Positions 21,643-32,991 of a DNA stretch of 64,000 nt are shown here, piece after piece (within the stretch, counting starts at the first letter, position 1; every line of letters starts with the position of its first letter). The DNA is from Leptobrachium leishanense (lineage: Eukaryota; Chordata; Amphibia; Anura; Megophryidae). The stretch covers positions 244,749,721-244,813,720 of the forward strand of contig CM019067.1 of assembly GCA_009667805.1 (NCBI GenBank), written 5' to 3'. The notes under the pieces were generated by a model. That model worked only from the letters and a program-made list of their open reading frames with translations, had not been told where the DNA came from and ran no database searches. Position numbers and translations under genes: made by a program.

Positions 21643-23632
21643 TACAGGGTTATTCACAAAGAGCTGATTTGGCCCCGAAATGACACCAAATAGGGAATTT
21701 CCCCATACGGTGCCATTTCCTGGCCATTCAGCTATTCACAGAGCAGGCAGTTCGCAAATTTTGGCGTGTTGCCTGTTCGGACAGCAGTGAAATCCTCCAT
21801 AGAGAAGCAATGGTTAATCTATTCACAGAACACCGAGCAGCAGTGAAATGTCAGAGAAATGCCCTGATGTTCGGTGGTTTCATTCGACAGGTTTAATCAG
21901 GCGAATCCCATAGGCTTCAATGTTAAAAATATTCCCGTTTTTATTCAATATTTTATTATTTTAATCTGCAGTAAAAAGTATCTTTATTGATTTTTTTAGG
22001 ATCTAATAGGCATTTTTTAGAGCTTTTCGGGATTTTTTTTTCCTTTTTCTTTAACCCTTTCGCTGCTGAGGCGCTGTGCTGAGGTCATTTTTACTGGTTT
22101 TGCTCATCATGTTTAAACGTGTTTTGAAGGCTTATTTTAGAATATGACCCAGACATATTATATATTGTTCTTTCCGTCAGACTCGGCAGATTCATAATAT
22201 GTCATTATTATATGTATACGTCATGTCCTGTCTGTATATTATAACAAAAAATGCAATAAAATATGAATTTTCAATAATTTACAATGTGTAAAGTGTTTTT
22301 TTTTCACATTTTAACATGCGAGCAATTGCGGTTATATTTTGTATGGGGTGCGCTTGTTAAAAAAATTAGAGATGGGGTCTCGTTAAATTTTTTTGGGGGA
22401 AAATTACACGATTTTTAACAAACGCACCGCATACAAAAATCGTTAGTGCAGCATCATTGTTCACATTATAATTGAAATGGGAACAATATTGCTGCATTAA
22501 CAAACCAAAAAAAAGAAAAAAAACTTATTTTTTTTTTTATAATTTTTTTTAAATATTTTTTTATTTTTATTTAAAAAATGTTATTTTTTTTTTACAAACT
22601 TTTTCACTTTCGTGTCTGGTATCGTTGGAACGGCCATGCTCTGGCCGATCCAACAATACCAAACTTTAACCCCTAGCTGCCACGGATCGGGAGATAGGGA
22701 GTTCATTGGAACTCCCTATCTCCACCATTGGTGGCAGCTAGGGGTTAACTCCAGGACTGGCGTCATCGTGCTATGCACGATGACGCCAGTCCTCAGGGGG
22801 AGTTCCCGGAGGCTTGGCCGACATCCAAGATGTTGGCCAGCTCCGGGAAAGGATCACGAACCGGCGCTTTTCAGCGCCGATTCGTGATCTGGCTCCCCAG
22901 GGGTTAATGCCAGGTACCATTTGGAAGGGCAGGCTGTGCCCTTCCAAATGGTGCCTGGGTTAACCCCTGCAACGCCGCCGATCGGGAGGGAGAGAGGTCC
23001 GAAGGACCTCCCCCCCTCCCTTTCAGGCGCCTCCTCCGCACATGCGGGGGGGCGCCTGAATTAGGTGTCATCGCGCCCCCGCGATGACACCTAATTAGCC
23101 CGGCGGCGGTTCCGGATGCTGGGCTGACATCGAGGATGTCAGCGCGTCCACCGCATGGAACGTGACATGCGGTTGGACGCGCTGAGCGCGTCCATAGCAT
23201 CGAAGTGGTTAATAGCGTTTTTCTTTTTTGTGTAACAGACCTTTTTATTATCATTCATAGGATCTTATATGTTAATTGCAGACACTTTCAATTGTATTGT
23301 TTCTTTTTACCCGTCCGTCGGCTTGTCGGATTTTTTCTGCTGCTGTTCGGTGCGCTATGTGCGGCAACTCGTCTGCTGCATTTGGCGGCTGTATGGCCTG
23401 TTTGAGGCGGCTGTCCGTCGGGTTGGTGGTGTTGGTCGATGGGTTTGCGGAGGGTTTGCGGCGGTGGCCAGAGGGTAGGCAGCAGCGTTAGGCGGCCGAT
23501 TCACTGCACTTCGGGGACCCTGGGGTGAATGGTGAATTCACTGCAGGGTCGGGAAATTTGATTCCCCGAAGTGCGGGGAAGGACAGAGCAACGAAATGTC
23601 GGCGACATTTTGGTGCTCTTTGAATAACCCCT
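21643..23632. mobile_element. Miniature element D1 with ends AGGGGTTATTCA-like, hit by A3
   Basis: The left end is CAGGGTTATTCACAAAGAG and the right end GTGCTCTTTGAATAACCCCT, inverted with respect to each other. The flanks either side of A3 (22051-23212) line up with the uninterrupted copy at 30205-31090, including CAGACCTTTTTATTAT and GAATCCCATAGGCTTCAATG. Short coding frames here are chance. A transposon of unknown class. Confidence 0.65.
22051..23212 (+). mobile_element. TTAA hairpin-rich miniature element A3 (1162 bp)
   Basis: Bounded by TTAA at 22051-22054 and 23209-23212. The left 550 bp is AT-rich and matches 257-807. The right half is a continuous array of about ten stem-loops, including GGACTGGCGTCATCGTG with its inverse (22753-22792), CACGAACCGGCGC / GCGCCGATTCGTG (22856-22888), ACCATTTGGAAGGGCA / TGCCCTTCCAAATGGT (22916-22956) and ATTAGGTGTCATCGCG with its inverse (23060-23095). 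Non-coding. Probably moved by a piggyBac or Kolobok transposase supplied elsewhere. Confidence 0.8.
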
Positions 23633-23807
23633 ATAATATCACTATTGTCATCTGCTGCCCAATTAAGGGAAAATAACGCACACAAAAAACTAGACAAAAT
23701 TGTGCATGAAAAGATACAAGCTCTGGGTGTTCCTTATGACAGTATATAATCTGTATATTATTGGAATTTTCAATTCACATATATTAATGTAAGAGTAGCT
23801 TTCTATA

Positions 23808-23968
23808 GAAACATTGGGACATCGACACAATTCTAACATCTTTGGCTCTATACACCACCACAATGGAGTTGGAATGAAACAAACACAATGTGCTTTAACT
23901 GCAGAATGTTGGCTTTAATTTGAGGGTATGTACATCCAACTCAGGTGAACGGTGGACTTACATCCTGC
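23808..23968 (+). mobile_element. Tc1-type terminal repeat fragment
   Basis: ATTGGGACATCGACACAATT onwards matches the long terminal repeats of the Tc1 elements at 26547 and 49550 for about 160 bp. The outermost bases and the rest of the element are missing. Confidence 0.75.
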
Positions 23969-24099
23969 ATCTCCGTAACCGTATACCACACAGAGCCATG
24001 TGATGCATCATTGTAAATGTCAGAGTATGACCTTTCAAATTATATCAATACGATCATGCATGATGTAGAAATAAAAAAATGGAAAAACAAAATTTGATA

Positions 24100-24858
24100 A
24101 TTTTCTTTAATTCTGTTCTAAGGCAGTGGCTTTAAGTACTTTTACTTATAAAGCAAACAATGTGGCTCCTTACCTACTTTTCTTGCACATGGAGAGCAAG
24201 TATGGAAGTGGTGGCGCAATATGTTATTATGCACTGTTTCATCTAAAACACAAGCTGCCAAACTGCTGCGAGGAGTGTAATTCCATTGTTTACACCCCAC
24301 ATGGTCAAGTGAGATATCTTTGGAAAGGACGGTGTCTGGCCCTTCCAATGAAACCAAACATGGCCATGTAATAAGTGGAAAAAATTAATACTTAAAATAA
24401 ACCTTTCATTTTTTTTTCTTTTTTTGGCTTCTAAGGCAGTGGTATTGTCCATTTTACACATATAAAATGAACAATGCTGTTTCCGTTACTCACCTTTTCT
24501 TTTCTTATGATGGGAGCAAGTACATTGTTTATACATACGAATACTATTAAAACAATACATAATTTGTCTGGGTCCTACAATAAAACATGACTTCAAATCA
24601 TACAGGGTTATTCAGAGAAAGATGACAAGCAGGAGAATTGGCTGGAGAAGAGAACAAATAGCCGATTTGGAAAGTGAAATAAATGGGATAATTTTTCTGT
24701 TTTAGCTATTTTGTCCTAGAATTTTCACTTCTCCAGTCATTCTCCTGAGTTTCACCTTTCTTTGAATAGACCTGATAGTAAAACATGCTTAGCAGAAAAT
24801 AGTGAAAGTTGGCTCAGCACTCAGGGGTGTAATTGTTGAGCAGTGAAAAGGGTTAAAG
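24100..24858. mobile_element. Degraded relative of the TTAA family, holding a palindromic miniature element
   Basis: It contains GGCCCTTCCAATGAAACCAAAC and nearby palindromic sequence, like the ATCATTGGAAAGGCC hairpin of A2, and ends GAGCAGTGAAAAGGGTTAA (24857). A related fragment lies at 33950-34380. The left end is unclear. At 24604-24777 it holds a separate element. Confidence 0.4.
24604..24777. mobile_element. Short palindromic miniature element E, copy 1
   Basis: CAGGGTTATTCAGAGAAAG at the left is inverted as CTTTGAATAGACCTG at the right. Internally GAGAATTGGCTGGAGAAG faces CTTCTCCAGTCATTCTC, making one long imperfect hairpin. Similar elements are at 34568-34727 and 51466-51640, with partial copies near 18283 and 59930-60047. 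Confidence 0.65.
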
Positions 24859-24897
24859 CCCCCAGTCATGATTTTGTAAGGCAGAGTGAAGTGATGT

Positions 24898-24990
24898 TAT
24901 TTATTTATTTATTTATTTATAAAGGATTTTACCAGGAAGGATACATTGAGATTTCTCTCGTTTTCAAGTACGTCTCTGACTCCCTCTAAT
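24898..24990 (-). mobile_element. L2-type LINE 3' tail
   Basis: It begins with repeated TTTA units and reads GGATACATTGAGATTTCTCTC, the reverse complement of the tail at 17370-17430. Only the tail is present. Confidence 0.65.
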
Positions 24991-26232
24991 TTCTGTTGAA
25001 AACGATTACTCCCAAATAATGTTTAGTGAATCTAGGCCATTGACATGTTCAAATAAATTACAAAATGACTAGTTCAACTGTACAATATTTAACTCCCATG
25101 TACTGTGATTCATAGAAGGTCAGCAACCAAGTAGCATTAATGTAGGTGGAAAACCGGTCAATTCATTGCTTTAGTATTTGCATTTTAATAACTAAACCTT
25201 TATTTTAGGGGGTTTGTTGGCCTTTAGTACAATTTGGAATGAACATTTTTGTGTCCGTTAAGTTATTGTTTCTGTCATGCAACAAGTTTAATCTCTGATT
25301 GAAATGTCAAAAAATATAGATAGTATTTAACATGATAAGCATTTTCTGTTGATCATCTCCTATATACATTTCTGCTTTACCTCATCCAATGGAATGCATG
25401 GTACGTGACTGATAGATTGCACCTTGACCTTTATATTGTGTAAATATTACACATATTATTGATTGCGCTGTAGTGTATGCCTAACATTGTCAATATCCTT
25501 AAAATATTGCATTAGGCAGCCATCTACAGGGAAAAGAAACGAATAACAGACAATGATATTGTCTCTACACATTAACTGAATGGAAATTATGTAAAAATGC
25601 ATTTTAAGAGCATTGCATTTGAAATGATTCCAAATAGGTGATTATTTAGTATTAGTTTTTGTTAAATACTCATTTACAGAAACTATCTACTGAAATAATA
25701 ATAGATAAAAGCGCAAGTTCATGTAAAATGTATGTAACATTTTTCAGAATATTTTGATATATGTAAATAGTTTCACATAACTTAAAATTTTAACAATATA
25801 CTGGACATATTCCTGCACCCCCACTAGACACTACAGACATTTTCCAGTGTCCACCTGTATCTATATCCCAGAGTTTGCAGCATCTATTAATTGAAAAACA
25901 GGAGGGAACGCAAGTGAATGGCTTACTTAAAGTTAAATGTAAAACATACCTTTAATCAATATCTATAAAATACTGGGGCAGCAGTGCGTTTTTATAATTA
26001 AAAAGGTCTATATACACATAAAAAAACCACACACAATAGCTTGCAGGTACACAGACAATATTGGTCCTCTTTACATTCTCATCCACAAAAAAGTGGGTCT
26101 TTAATGATGTATTTTGTAATGAACAATCAAAAAATCACCTTATAATAACAAATAAAACCTTTATTCAACATATCGCACCGATATGACCACAGCAAGTGTA
26201 TACAAACAGCATTCAATATCACCCACAACATA
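24991..26232. other. No feature recognised
   Basis: AT-rich sequence without open frames of note or clear repeat ends. Confidence 0.4.
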
Positions 26233-26546
26233 ATTTCTGCCAGTGGCGTAACTAACCCCCCCAAAAATATATATTTTTCTGCAATATAAAAAAATTAATA
26301 AATAGTATGCCCTTTATATTATTTATATCAACTTACTTTAATTGTTAACAGTGGTAGCTTCAGGATAGGAATTGGTCACTGGGCAGACCCCCAGATACAT
26401 GTGTAGCGCTCACCCCCGGAGGAGCTGCTGAATAAACCTCGGGATAGTCTCACCGCACTAGGAAATCACTACACACCAGCACTGTTGTGGATTTTTCTAT
26501 ATTATATACTTTACTGATCCCAATAAAGCAGCATACAATACACATA

Positions 26547-28157
26547 CAGTCAAGTCCAGAAATATTGAGACAGCGACACAATTATAACATCTTTGGCTCT
26601 ATACACCACCACAATGGAGTTGGAATGTAACAAACAGAATGTGCTTTAACTGCAGACTGTCAGCTTTAATTTGAGGGTATGTACATCCCACTCAGGTGAA
26701 CGGTGTAGTACTTACAGCAGTTTGCAGATGTGCCTCCCACTTGTTAAGGGACCAAAGGTAATGGGACAATTGGCTTCTCAGCTGTTCCATGGCCAGGTGT
26801 GTGATATTCCCTCATTACCCAAATTACAATGTGCAGATAAAAGGCCCAGAGTTAATTTCAGGTGTGCTATTTGCATTTGGAATCTGTTGCTGGATCTCTC
26901 AAGATGAGATCCAAAGAGCTGTCACTATCAGTGAAGCAAGCCATCATTAGGCTGAAGAAACAAAACAAACCCCTCAGAGAGATAGCAAGAACATCTGGCG
27001 TGGCCAAAACAACTGTTTGGAACATTTTCGAAAAGAAGGAACGCACCGGTGAGCTCAGCAACACCAAAAGACCCGGGAGACCACGGAAAACAACTGTGGT
27101 GGATGACAGAAGAATTCTTTCCCTGGTGAACACTCTCCAGGAGGTAGGTGCATGAGTGTCAAAGTCAACAATCAAGAGAAGACTTCACCAGAGTGAATAC
27201 AGAGGGTTCGCCACAAGATGTAAACCATTGTGAGCCTCAAAAACAGGAAGGCCAGATTAGAGTTTGCCAAACAACACCTAACAAAGCCTTCACAGTTCTG
27301 GAACAAGATCCTATGGACAGATGAGACCAAGATCAACTTGTACCAGAGTGATGGGAAGAGAAGAGTATGGAGAAGGAAAGGAACTGCTCATGATCCTAAG
27401 CATACCACCTCATCAGTGAAGCATGGTGGTGGTAGTGTCATGGCGTGGGCATGTATGGCTGCCAATGGAACTGGTTCTCTTGTATTTATTGATGATGTGA
27501 CTGCTGACAAAAGCAGCAGGATGAATTCTGAAGTGTTTCGGGCAATATTATCTGCTCACATTCAGCCAAATGCTGCAGAACTCATTGGACGGCGCTTCAC
27601 ATTGCAGATGGACAATGACCCAAAGCATACTGCAAAAGCAACCAAAGAGTTTTTGAAGGGACAGAAGTGGAATGTTATGCAATGGCCAAGTCAATCACCT
27701 GACCTGAATCCCATTGAGCATGCATTTCACTTTCTTAAGACAAAACTGAAGGGAAAATGCCCCAAGAACAAGCAGGAACTGAAGACAGTTGCAGTAGAGG
27801 CCTGGCAGAGCATCACCAGGGATGAAACCCAGCGTCTGGTGATGTCTATGCGTTCCAGACTTCAGGCTGTGATTGACTGCAAAGGATTTGCAACCAAGTA
27901 TTAAGAAGGGAAAGTTTGATTTATGATTATTATTCTGTCCCATTACCTTTGGTCCCTTAACAAGTGGGAGGCACATCTGCAAACTGCTGTAAGTCCTACA
28001 ACGTTCATTTGAGTTGGATGTACATACCCTCAAATTAAAGCTGACAGTCTGCAGTTAAAGCACATTGTGTTTGTTTCATTCCAACTCCATTGTGGTGGTG
28101 TATAGAGCCAAAGATGTTAGAATCGTGTCGATGTCCCAATATTTCTGGACCTGACTA
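26547..28157 (+). mobile_element. Tc1-like transposon copy 1 (1611 bp)
   Basis: Flanked by TA (26545-26546, 28158-28159). It has long inverted terminal repeats of about 221 bp (26547-26767, 27937-28157) opening CAGTCAAGTCCAGAAATATT; the outermost right base is altered. It encodes a broken DD34E transposase. It sits inside element C copy 3. The second copy is at 49550-51200 in the opposite orientation. Confidence 0.9.
26904..27904 (+). pseudogene. Tc1 transposase, broken (copy 1)
   Basis: The start MRSKELSLSVKQAIIRLKKQ is chosen because the matching start exists in the second copy and homology to the terminal repeat ends just before. The N-terminus forms the paired-like DNA-binding region, followed by the GRPRK basic motif (KRPGRPRKTT). 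The catalytic part has WTDET (first D), MDNDPKH (second D) and NPIEHAF (E), with 34 residues between the second D and the E, the DD34E pattern of Tc1. Compared with copy 2 it has lost 36 bp in frame after LSLV, has a TGA stop at 27153-27155, and lacks one base near 27228 that shifts the frame. The C-terminal 224 codons (27230-27904) remain open. The enzyme would excise and reinsert the element at TA sites. This copy cannot encode it whole. Confidence 0.88.
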
Positions 28158-28934
28158 TATACGGTATTTGAATGGCAGGAATTTGTAACGAGGGAAAAAC
28201 ATGCGGCGGGGAAAAGGAACGGTTAACCCCCTCAGTTCTGGAGTGTAAGTCCCATGAAATAGCTCAAAAATAAATATATGTGGTGTCTAGGGTACCCGGG
28301 TACTGTGTTCAACTGAATGAAAAGAGCAATCTTCGACTAGTCACTTTTGGGGCCCTGTGAATTGAAGCAATATAACAAGTGTGTGTGTATTCATTTGGAG
28401 CCGTGGGCCTCTCACCCATCCGTCGAACGAACTGTCCAGCACTCGATGCCTTGACTAAAGGATCTTTCTCTGCGTTGAACTGGGACTCTGTGCCAACGAA
28501 TCTGCTCCACACTTTCCGAATCTCCACAACTGGAACAAACGATCCGCCGCCTGCACTCCCGATCGATCGTCGCGGCCTCCTAACTCGAGGTCCTGCCAGA
28601 ACCAGCTTGTCCTCCTAATCTCTCAACGCTGAGTATGTAGGTCACAGCACAATCGCTGTCCAGATCTCCAGCACGAATAAGACAGCATCTGCACTCTGGC
28701 CTGGTTGTGATCCTTGACAGCTCCAACGTGCTTCCTACACCGCTCGTTGCTCCGCTCACACTCCCAGCACCAAACACGAGGCTGCTGATGTATATACTCC
28801 ACTTCCTGTCCTCACGCAAAAGGATGCTGGGAGACGAAGTCCGCTTTGTCCAGCATAGTCCACAATGTCTCCAGCTCCCTCTAGTGGCAGCCATAGTCCA
28901 GTATACCAAAGCACATTTTTAAGGCAGCGCTACA

Positions 28935-29300
28935 CATGTATAACCAGTTTCAGACCCACATATATCAGACCCCCAGATACAGGTATACGCAGTTTCAGAC
29001 CCCCAGATACCAGGCCTCAGACTCCCAGATACATGTATAAATACTTTCAGACCCCAGATATCAGACCCCGAGATACATGTATACACAGTTTCAGACCCCC
29101 AGATACATATATACCCAATTTCAGACCCCCAGATATCAGGACCCAAGGTACATGTATACCCAGTTTCAGACCCCCAGACATCATACCCCAGATACATGTA
29201 TACCTAATTTCAGACCTCCAGATACATGTATACTCAATTTCAGACCCAGAGATAAATGTATACACAGCTATTGGACCCCAGAAGATACATGTATATCAAA
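28935..29300. repeat. Minisatellite, units of about 30-36 bp
   Basis: Units are built on CAGATACATGTATA followed by a CAGTTTCAGACCCC-type half. The array starts before element C (about 26385-26401) and continues after it. Frames on both strands (for example 28865-29362) are periodic by-products. Confidence 0.75.
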
Positions 29301-29818
29301 CAGACCTCCGTGGTGGCAGATATAGGGATACTCGTGGTAGGAGGCACTGGCAGGCAGGGTGAGGGCAGATACCAAACAGTGCAGGAAGCAGGGCCCCAGG
29401 GACATGCAGCCTGGAGGGAGGAGGAACAACTCTGGTGGAATCAGCTCCTTCCACTGCCCAGCTGCTGCTGCTCCCCCCTCACCTTACACTGCTTTCCGGG
29501 CTGCTCTTGTGACTGCCTCTTCCCTGCAGCATGCAGCCTCCACCTCCACACCTGTGTGCTGTGCTGGCTGGGTGGCAGCGTTGAGCTTCTGGCAAACAGG
29601 GAGCTCCGACCCACGTGACTGCCATGCGGGAAATAGAACAGCCCCAACCAAGCTGTGTCACTGACTCACGTGACACGTCGGCGTCAAGGAGGAAATTAAT
29701 TCTCCTGCTCCCCCGGGCCGCCTAATTAAAGCTGCCACTGCCTGGTGGAATGCCAGGGCCTGGTCGCAAGTGCGACCGCTGCAACCCTGGTAGTTCCGTC
29801 ACTGATTCCTGCAATGAA

Positions 29819-29990
29819 CAAGGGTAAGGCACATAAGCGAATTAACCCTCAAGGGTATATATTAACATCATTTATACTATCCTGTTGCTATACATAGCAG
29901 TAGGTAACCCAACAAACACTGAAAAAACAAAAGCAAAAATACACAAAACAAGAAACAGGAGGGTTAATTCTCTTATGTGCCTCACCCTTG
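29819..29990. repeat. Inverted repeat with 32-bp arms
   Basis: The left arm starts CAAGGGTAAGGCACATAAGC and the right arm ends CTTATGTGCCTCACCCTTG. There are two mismatches across 32 bp, enclosing about 108 bp. It lies just outside the hAT-type element's right duplication. Probably a miniature element, but I could not find a flanking duplication. Confidence 0.6.
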
Positions 29991-30204
29991 TCCATTTGCT
30001 ATAACTTGCTATAACACAAATACTGAGAAATGCACATAAACAGGCTTATTAAGGCATTAATATTATCTTCAACACCATGATATTGTTAAAAAATATGTAA
30101 ATCAGTGCATGTCACCCTGAGATATAAGGTAAAAGCCTGGTTGGTAGTCGGTTCATTCATTTTTGTCTGTATATATTCATTATGGGTCCATCCAGTGAAC
30201 GCTA

Positions 30205-31090
30205 ACTATAGGGGTTATTCAAAGAGCACCAAATTGGATAACAAAATTGCACTGAACAGTGAATTTCCCCGTACGGTGCAATTTCGTGGCCATTCGGCTA
30301 TTCAGAAAGCTGGCAAACATTGGCGAATTGCCAGCGAAATATGGTGATCTTCGGCAGCAGAGAAATTCTGCATAGAGAAGTAATGGTTAATCCACACAGA
30401 GAACCCCGAACAACACCGAAATTTCAGTGAAATGCCCTGATGTTCAGTGGTTTCGTTTGACAGGTTTAAATAGGCGAATCCCATAGGTTTCAATGTAAAC
30501 AAAATTCCTTGTTTACCGTAAATATTTATTCAACCGTTTATTCTTTTCATTTGCACTGCAGCAAAAAGTCTATTTATTTATTTATTTAGTAGGGTCTTTT
30601 AGGCATTTTTCAGTATTTTTTAAGTGAAATCTTTATACCCGAGTTTTTTAAAATGGTGTCTCTTTTTCTGTTACAGACCTTTTTATTATTATTCATAGGA
30701 CCTTATTTATTATTTCCATGTATTTTCATGCAGTATTTTTTTTTTAACGCATTTTAAAAATTGCGGCATTTTTTTTTTATTACCCCTGTTCGGCGGCTTG
30801 CTGCCTTTTTCTGGCAGCTGGTCAACAGTCTGTTCGGCGGGTCACTGGCTTTTTTCAGATCGATTTGGCAGTATTTTCGGCGGATCGTCAGATGCATTCA
30901 GCAGTTTTTCGGCGGTTTTTCGGATTGATTCAGCGGTTTTTATGTTCATTCGGTGGTTTTGCAACGTTTTTCCAATTCAAATCCGCAGTTTTGTGGTGTT
31001 ATTTTGGATACGTTCGGCGGGATGATACGCCACACTTCGGGGACCCTGCGGTGAATGCTGAATTGAACTCGCCAAAGTGCAGCGAATGCA
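30205..31090. mobile_element. Miniature element D2, right end lost
   Basis: It begins ATAGGGGTTATTCAAAGAGC and is collinear with D1 (21643-23632 without A3), including CATAGAGAAGTAATGGTTAA and CAGACCTTTTTATTATTATT. It has no matching right inverted end. Partial copies are near 45500-45660 (reversed) and 59600-59930. Confidence 0.6.
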
Positions 31091-32370
31091 ACACTTGCGA
31101 ATGCAACCCCAACCTCTGCCAATGGTATAACATTGTAATAAGGCCATTATTGAACTGTCATTGGGATCAAAATGTTGACCAAGATATTCCGGTAGCCTAC
31201 AGACAAAAACCTTTTCCCCAGCAGGAACCCAGTTCCTGTTTGGTTACAACTGGTGGTTGAGCTACTCCTCTTTGTCAATGCAAATCCTGCAGCCGCTGCA
31301 TGACTTCATTAGCATGAGTGCACATAGCAGCTAAAGGATTTTTCTCCTGTTGACCTTCTAAGTGGTAAAGAACTAGCTGTAGTATACTATTGCAACTAGT
31401 TCCATACAACCTAAAAGGACCAGTAGGAAAAAGTCCTTCAGCTAGAGGAGAACTAACCACGAATCGGAATAGCAGTTAGTTCTCATCCAGCAGCAGCAAC
31501 ACTAGACTGCCTTGTATAATTAAAAATGTATTTATATTTATCTCTTTCTATCTCTCCGTGACTTAATTTCTATATGTCTCTCCCAGTTGCTGTCTGTGTA
31601 TTTCTCTCTCTCTGACTATATTTCTCTGTACTTTTCTGTCTGTCAGTCCGTGTATCTATTTATGTGTCTTATTCACGTATCTCTGTGTCTTGCTTGCCCC
31701 AACCCAGTGTCGGGTGCCTTCTTGGAACTTCACACAGTGATCAGTAATTAGCTGTCAGTGATTAGATTGGCTTGCTTACTTGTCAGTCAATGCACTGGCA
31801 ATTTTGTGCATGTGAATGGAGTGTAGGTTGATTCTCACTCACAGTTGTCACTCATCTCAGCGGCATGCCCAATAGAAGCTGTGCTGCATGTCTTTCTGGC
31901 TTGACTTCGCAACAGAGATTTAGGAAGTGTGCAGTCCACATCTGCTGCAAGCTCGCTGGTGGCTGACAAGGGCATTGCGGGACAGACAGATTCAGCCGCA
32001 GCAGCTGCATGGGAAAGTGTAGTCTAAAATTTAATTTAATGCCACAATGTTCTTCCTCCGTTTCCTTTTACCCTCCAGATCTGCTCTGATTGCATTTGTG
32101 AAGGAAGAGATGGCATGATGAATGGTGCGTCTCCAGATCTAATGGTTGGAGGCTAGAGCAGACCAGAAGCAGATGGACACTGTGGCAGGCAGATAGAGAT
32201 TTTTTCTGAGTCATTGTGCCTCTTTTTGGCGCCCCTATGGCGAGTTCGCCATACAGCACCACCTTGAGTAAGCAATGATCTTCCATCCCGGAGATGTGTG
32301 CTGCCCAGCACAGCTGCATCTTCAAAAGTGTTGCCTCAATGCTGGCAACCTCCACATGTTTGAGGACATT
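31091..32370. other. No gene recognised; CT-rich stretch
   Basis: A pyrimidine-rich region with TCTCTCTGTGT-type simple sequence at 31540-31690. No supportable coding region. Confidence 0.4.
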
Positions 32371-32390
32371 GTGTGTGTGTGTGTGTGTGT

Positions 32391-32444
<54 letters not shown>

Positions 32445-32450
32445 TGTGTG
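32371..32450. repeat. TG microsatellite
   Basis: About 38 TG repeats interrupted once by GG near 32390 and ending in CGCG variants. Overlapping frames with runs of Cys/Val or His/Thr are artefacts. Confidence 0.95.
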
Positions 32451-32789
32451 TGCTATGCAGGGCAACCCCTAGCATTTGCAGGCCCCTGGGTGAAAATATT
32501 TTATGGAGCCCTTGCCACACCCAACACCTCACTCCCATAAACACACCCCAATACCTCACACATATTTATGAGCTGCTTAAAAGACACCCACACCCCCCCC
32601 AAATATATGGCGGAGCCACTTAAAATACACCTGCATATCCAGAACATATGGAGGAGCCTATAAAAGGATACCTACAAACCCCAAAGATATGTAGGAGCCC
32701 CTAAAAAGATACCAGCGAACATGAAAACACTGTGACCTCCTTCCATGACACGCACATTGGATCCATATAATATTGGCTCGACAAAAATG

Positions 32790-32991
32790 AACGACCTTGG
32801 AATAGTCTGCCCACCGATTTCTGCGCGCAACGTTACCGCGCCCGAGTTTTCGCACAATATTTTCGGACGGGTGAAAAAATGCATGCCGATCATAATACCA
32901 GCGTTAATTTATGAGCGTTAGCGTTTAACGCTGCTCGCAAAAAAGATTGCGCTGCGCAAGCTTTTTTGCACAAGGAATGTAATAGAGCCCT
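32790..32991. repeat. Dispersed repeat F, copy 1
   Basis: Contains ATTTCTGCGCGCAACGTTA and ends AATGTAATAGAGCCCT. The segment at 48285-48481 has the same phrases and ends AATGTAATAGGGCCCT. Both have CG-rich, self-complementary blocks around CAGCGTTAATTTA. Class unknown. Confidence 0.5.

Larger units (their letters stand above)
26402..28934 (-). mobile_element. Element C copy 3, reversed and split by Tc1
   Basis: On the plus strand it begins TGTAGCGCTCAC and ends GGCAGCGCTACA, with the duplication CATG at 26398-26401 and 28935-28938. The sequence either side of the Tc1 element (26547-28157) joins into one copy of about 920 bp. It is inserted within a minisatellite unit, so the array continues directly from 26401 to 28935. 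Confidence 0.8.
26241..29804. mobile_element. hAT-type non-autonomous element carrying a minisatellite, element C and Tc1
   Basis: The left end CAGTGGCGTAACTA is inverted on the right as TAGTTCCGTCACTG (12 of 14 match). The flanks ATTTCTGC (26233-26240) and ATTCCTGC (29805-29812) form an 8-bp duplication with one difference, as expected for hAT. Without the later insertions the element is about 1 kb. It has no transposase. Confidence 0.7.

Noticed and set aside
22600..23200. CRISPR-like array
   Set aside because: The repeated structures are unrelated hairpins, not identical repeats with spacers, and the DNA is vertebrate.
28865..29362. 165-codon frame rich in Arg/Pro/Thr as a coding exon
   Set aside because: It is the reading of the minisatellite at 28935-29300.
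32068..32559. 163-codon frame with a His/Thr run
   Set aside because: The run is the TG microsatellite read on the other strand; the rest has no family features.
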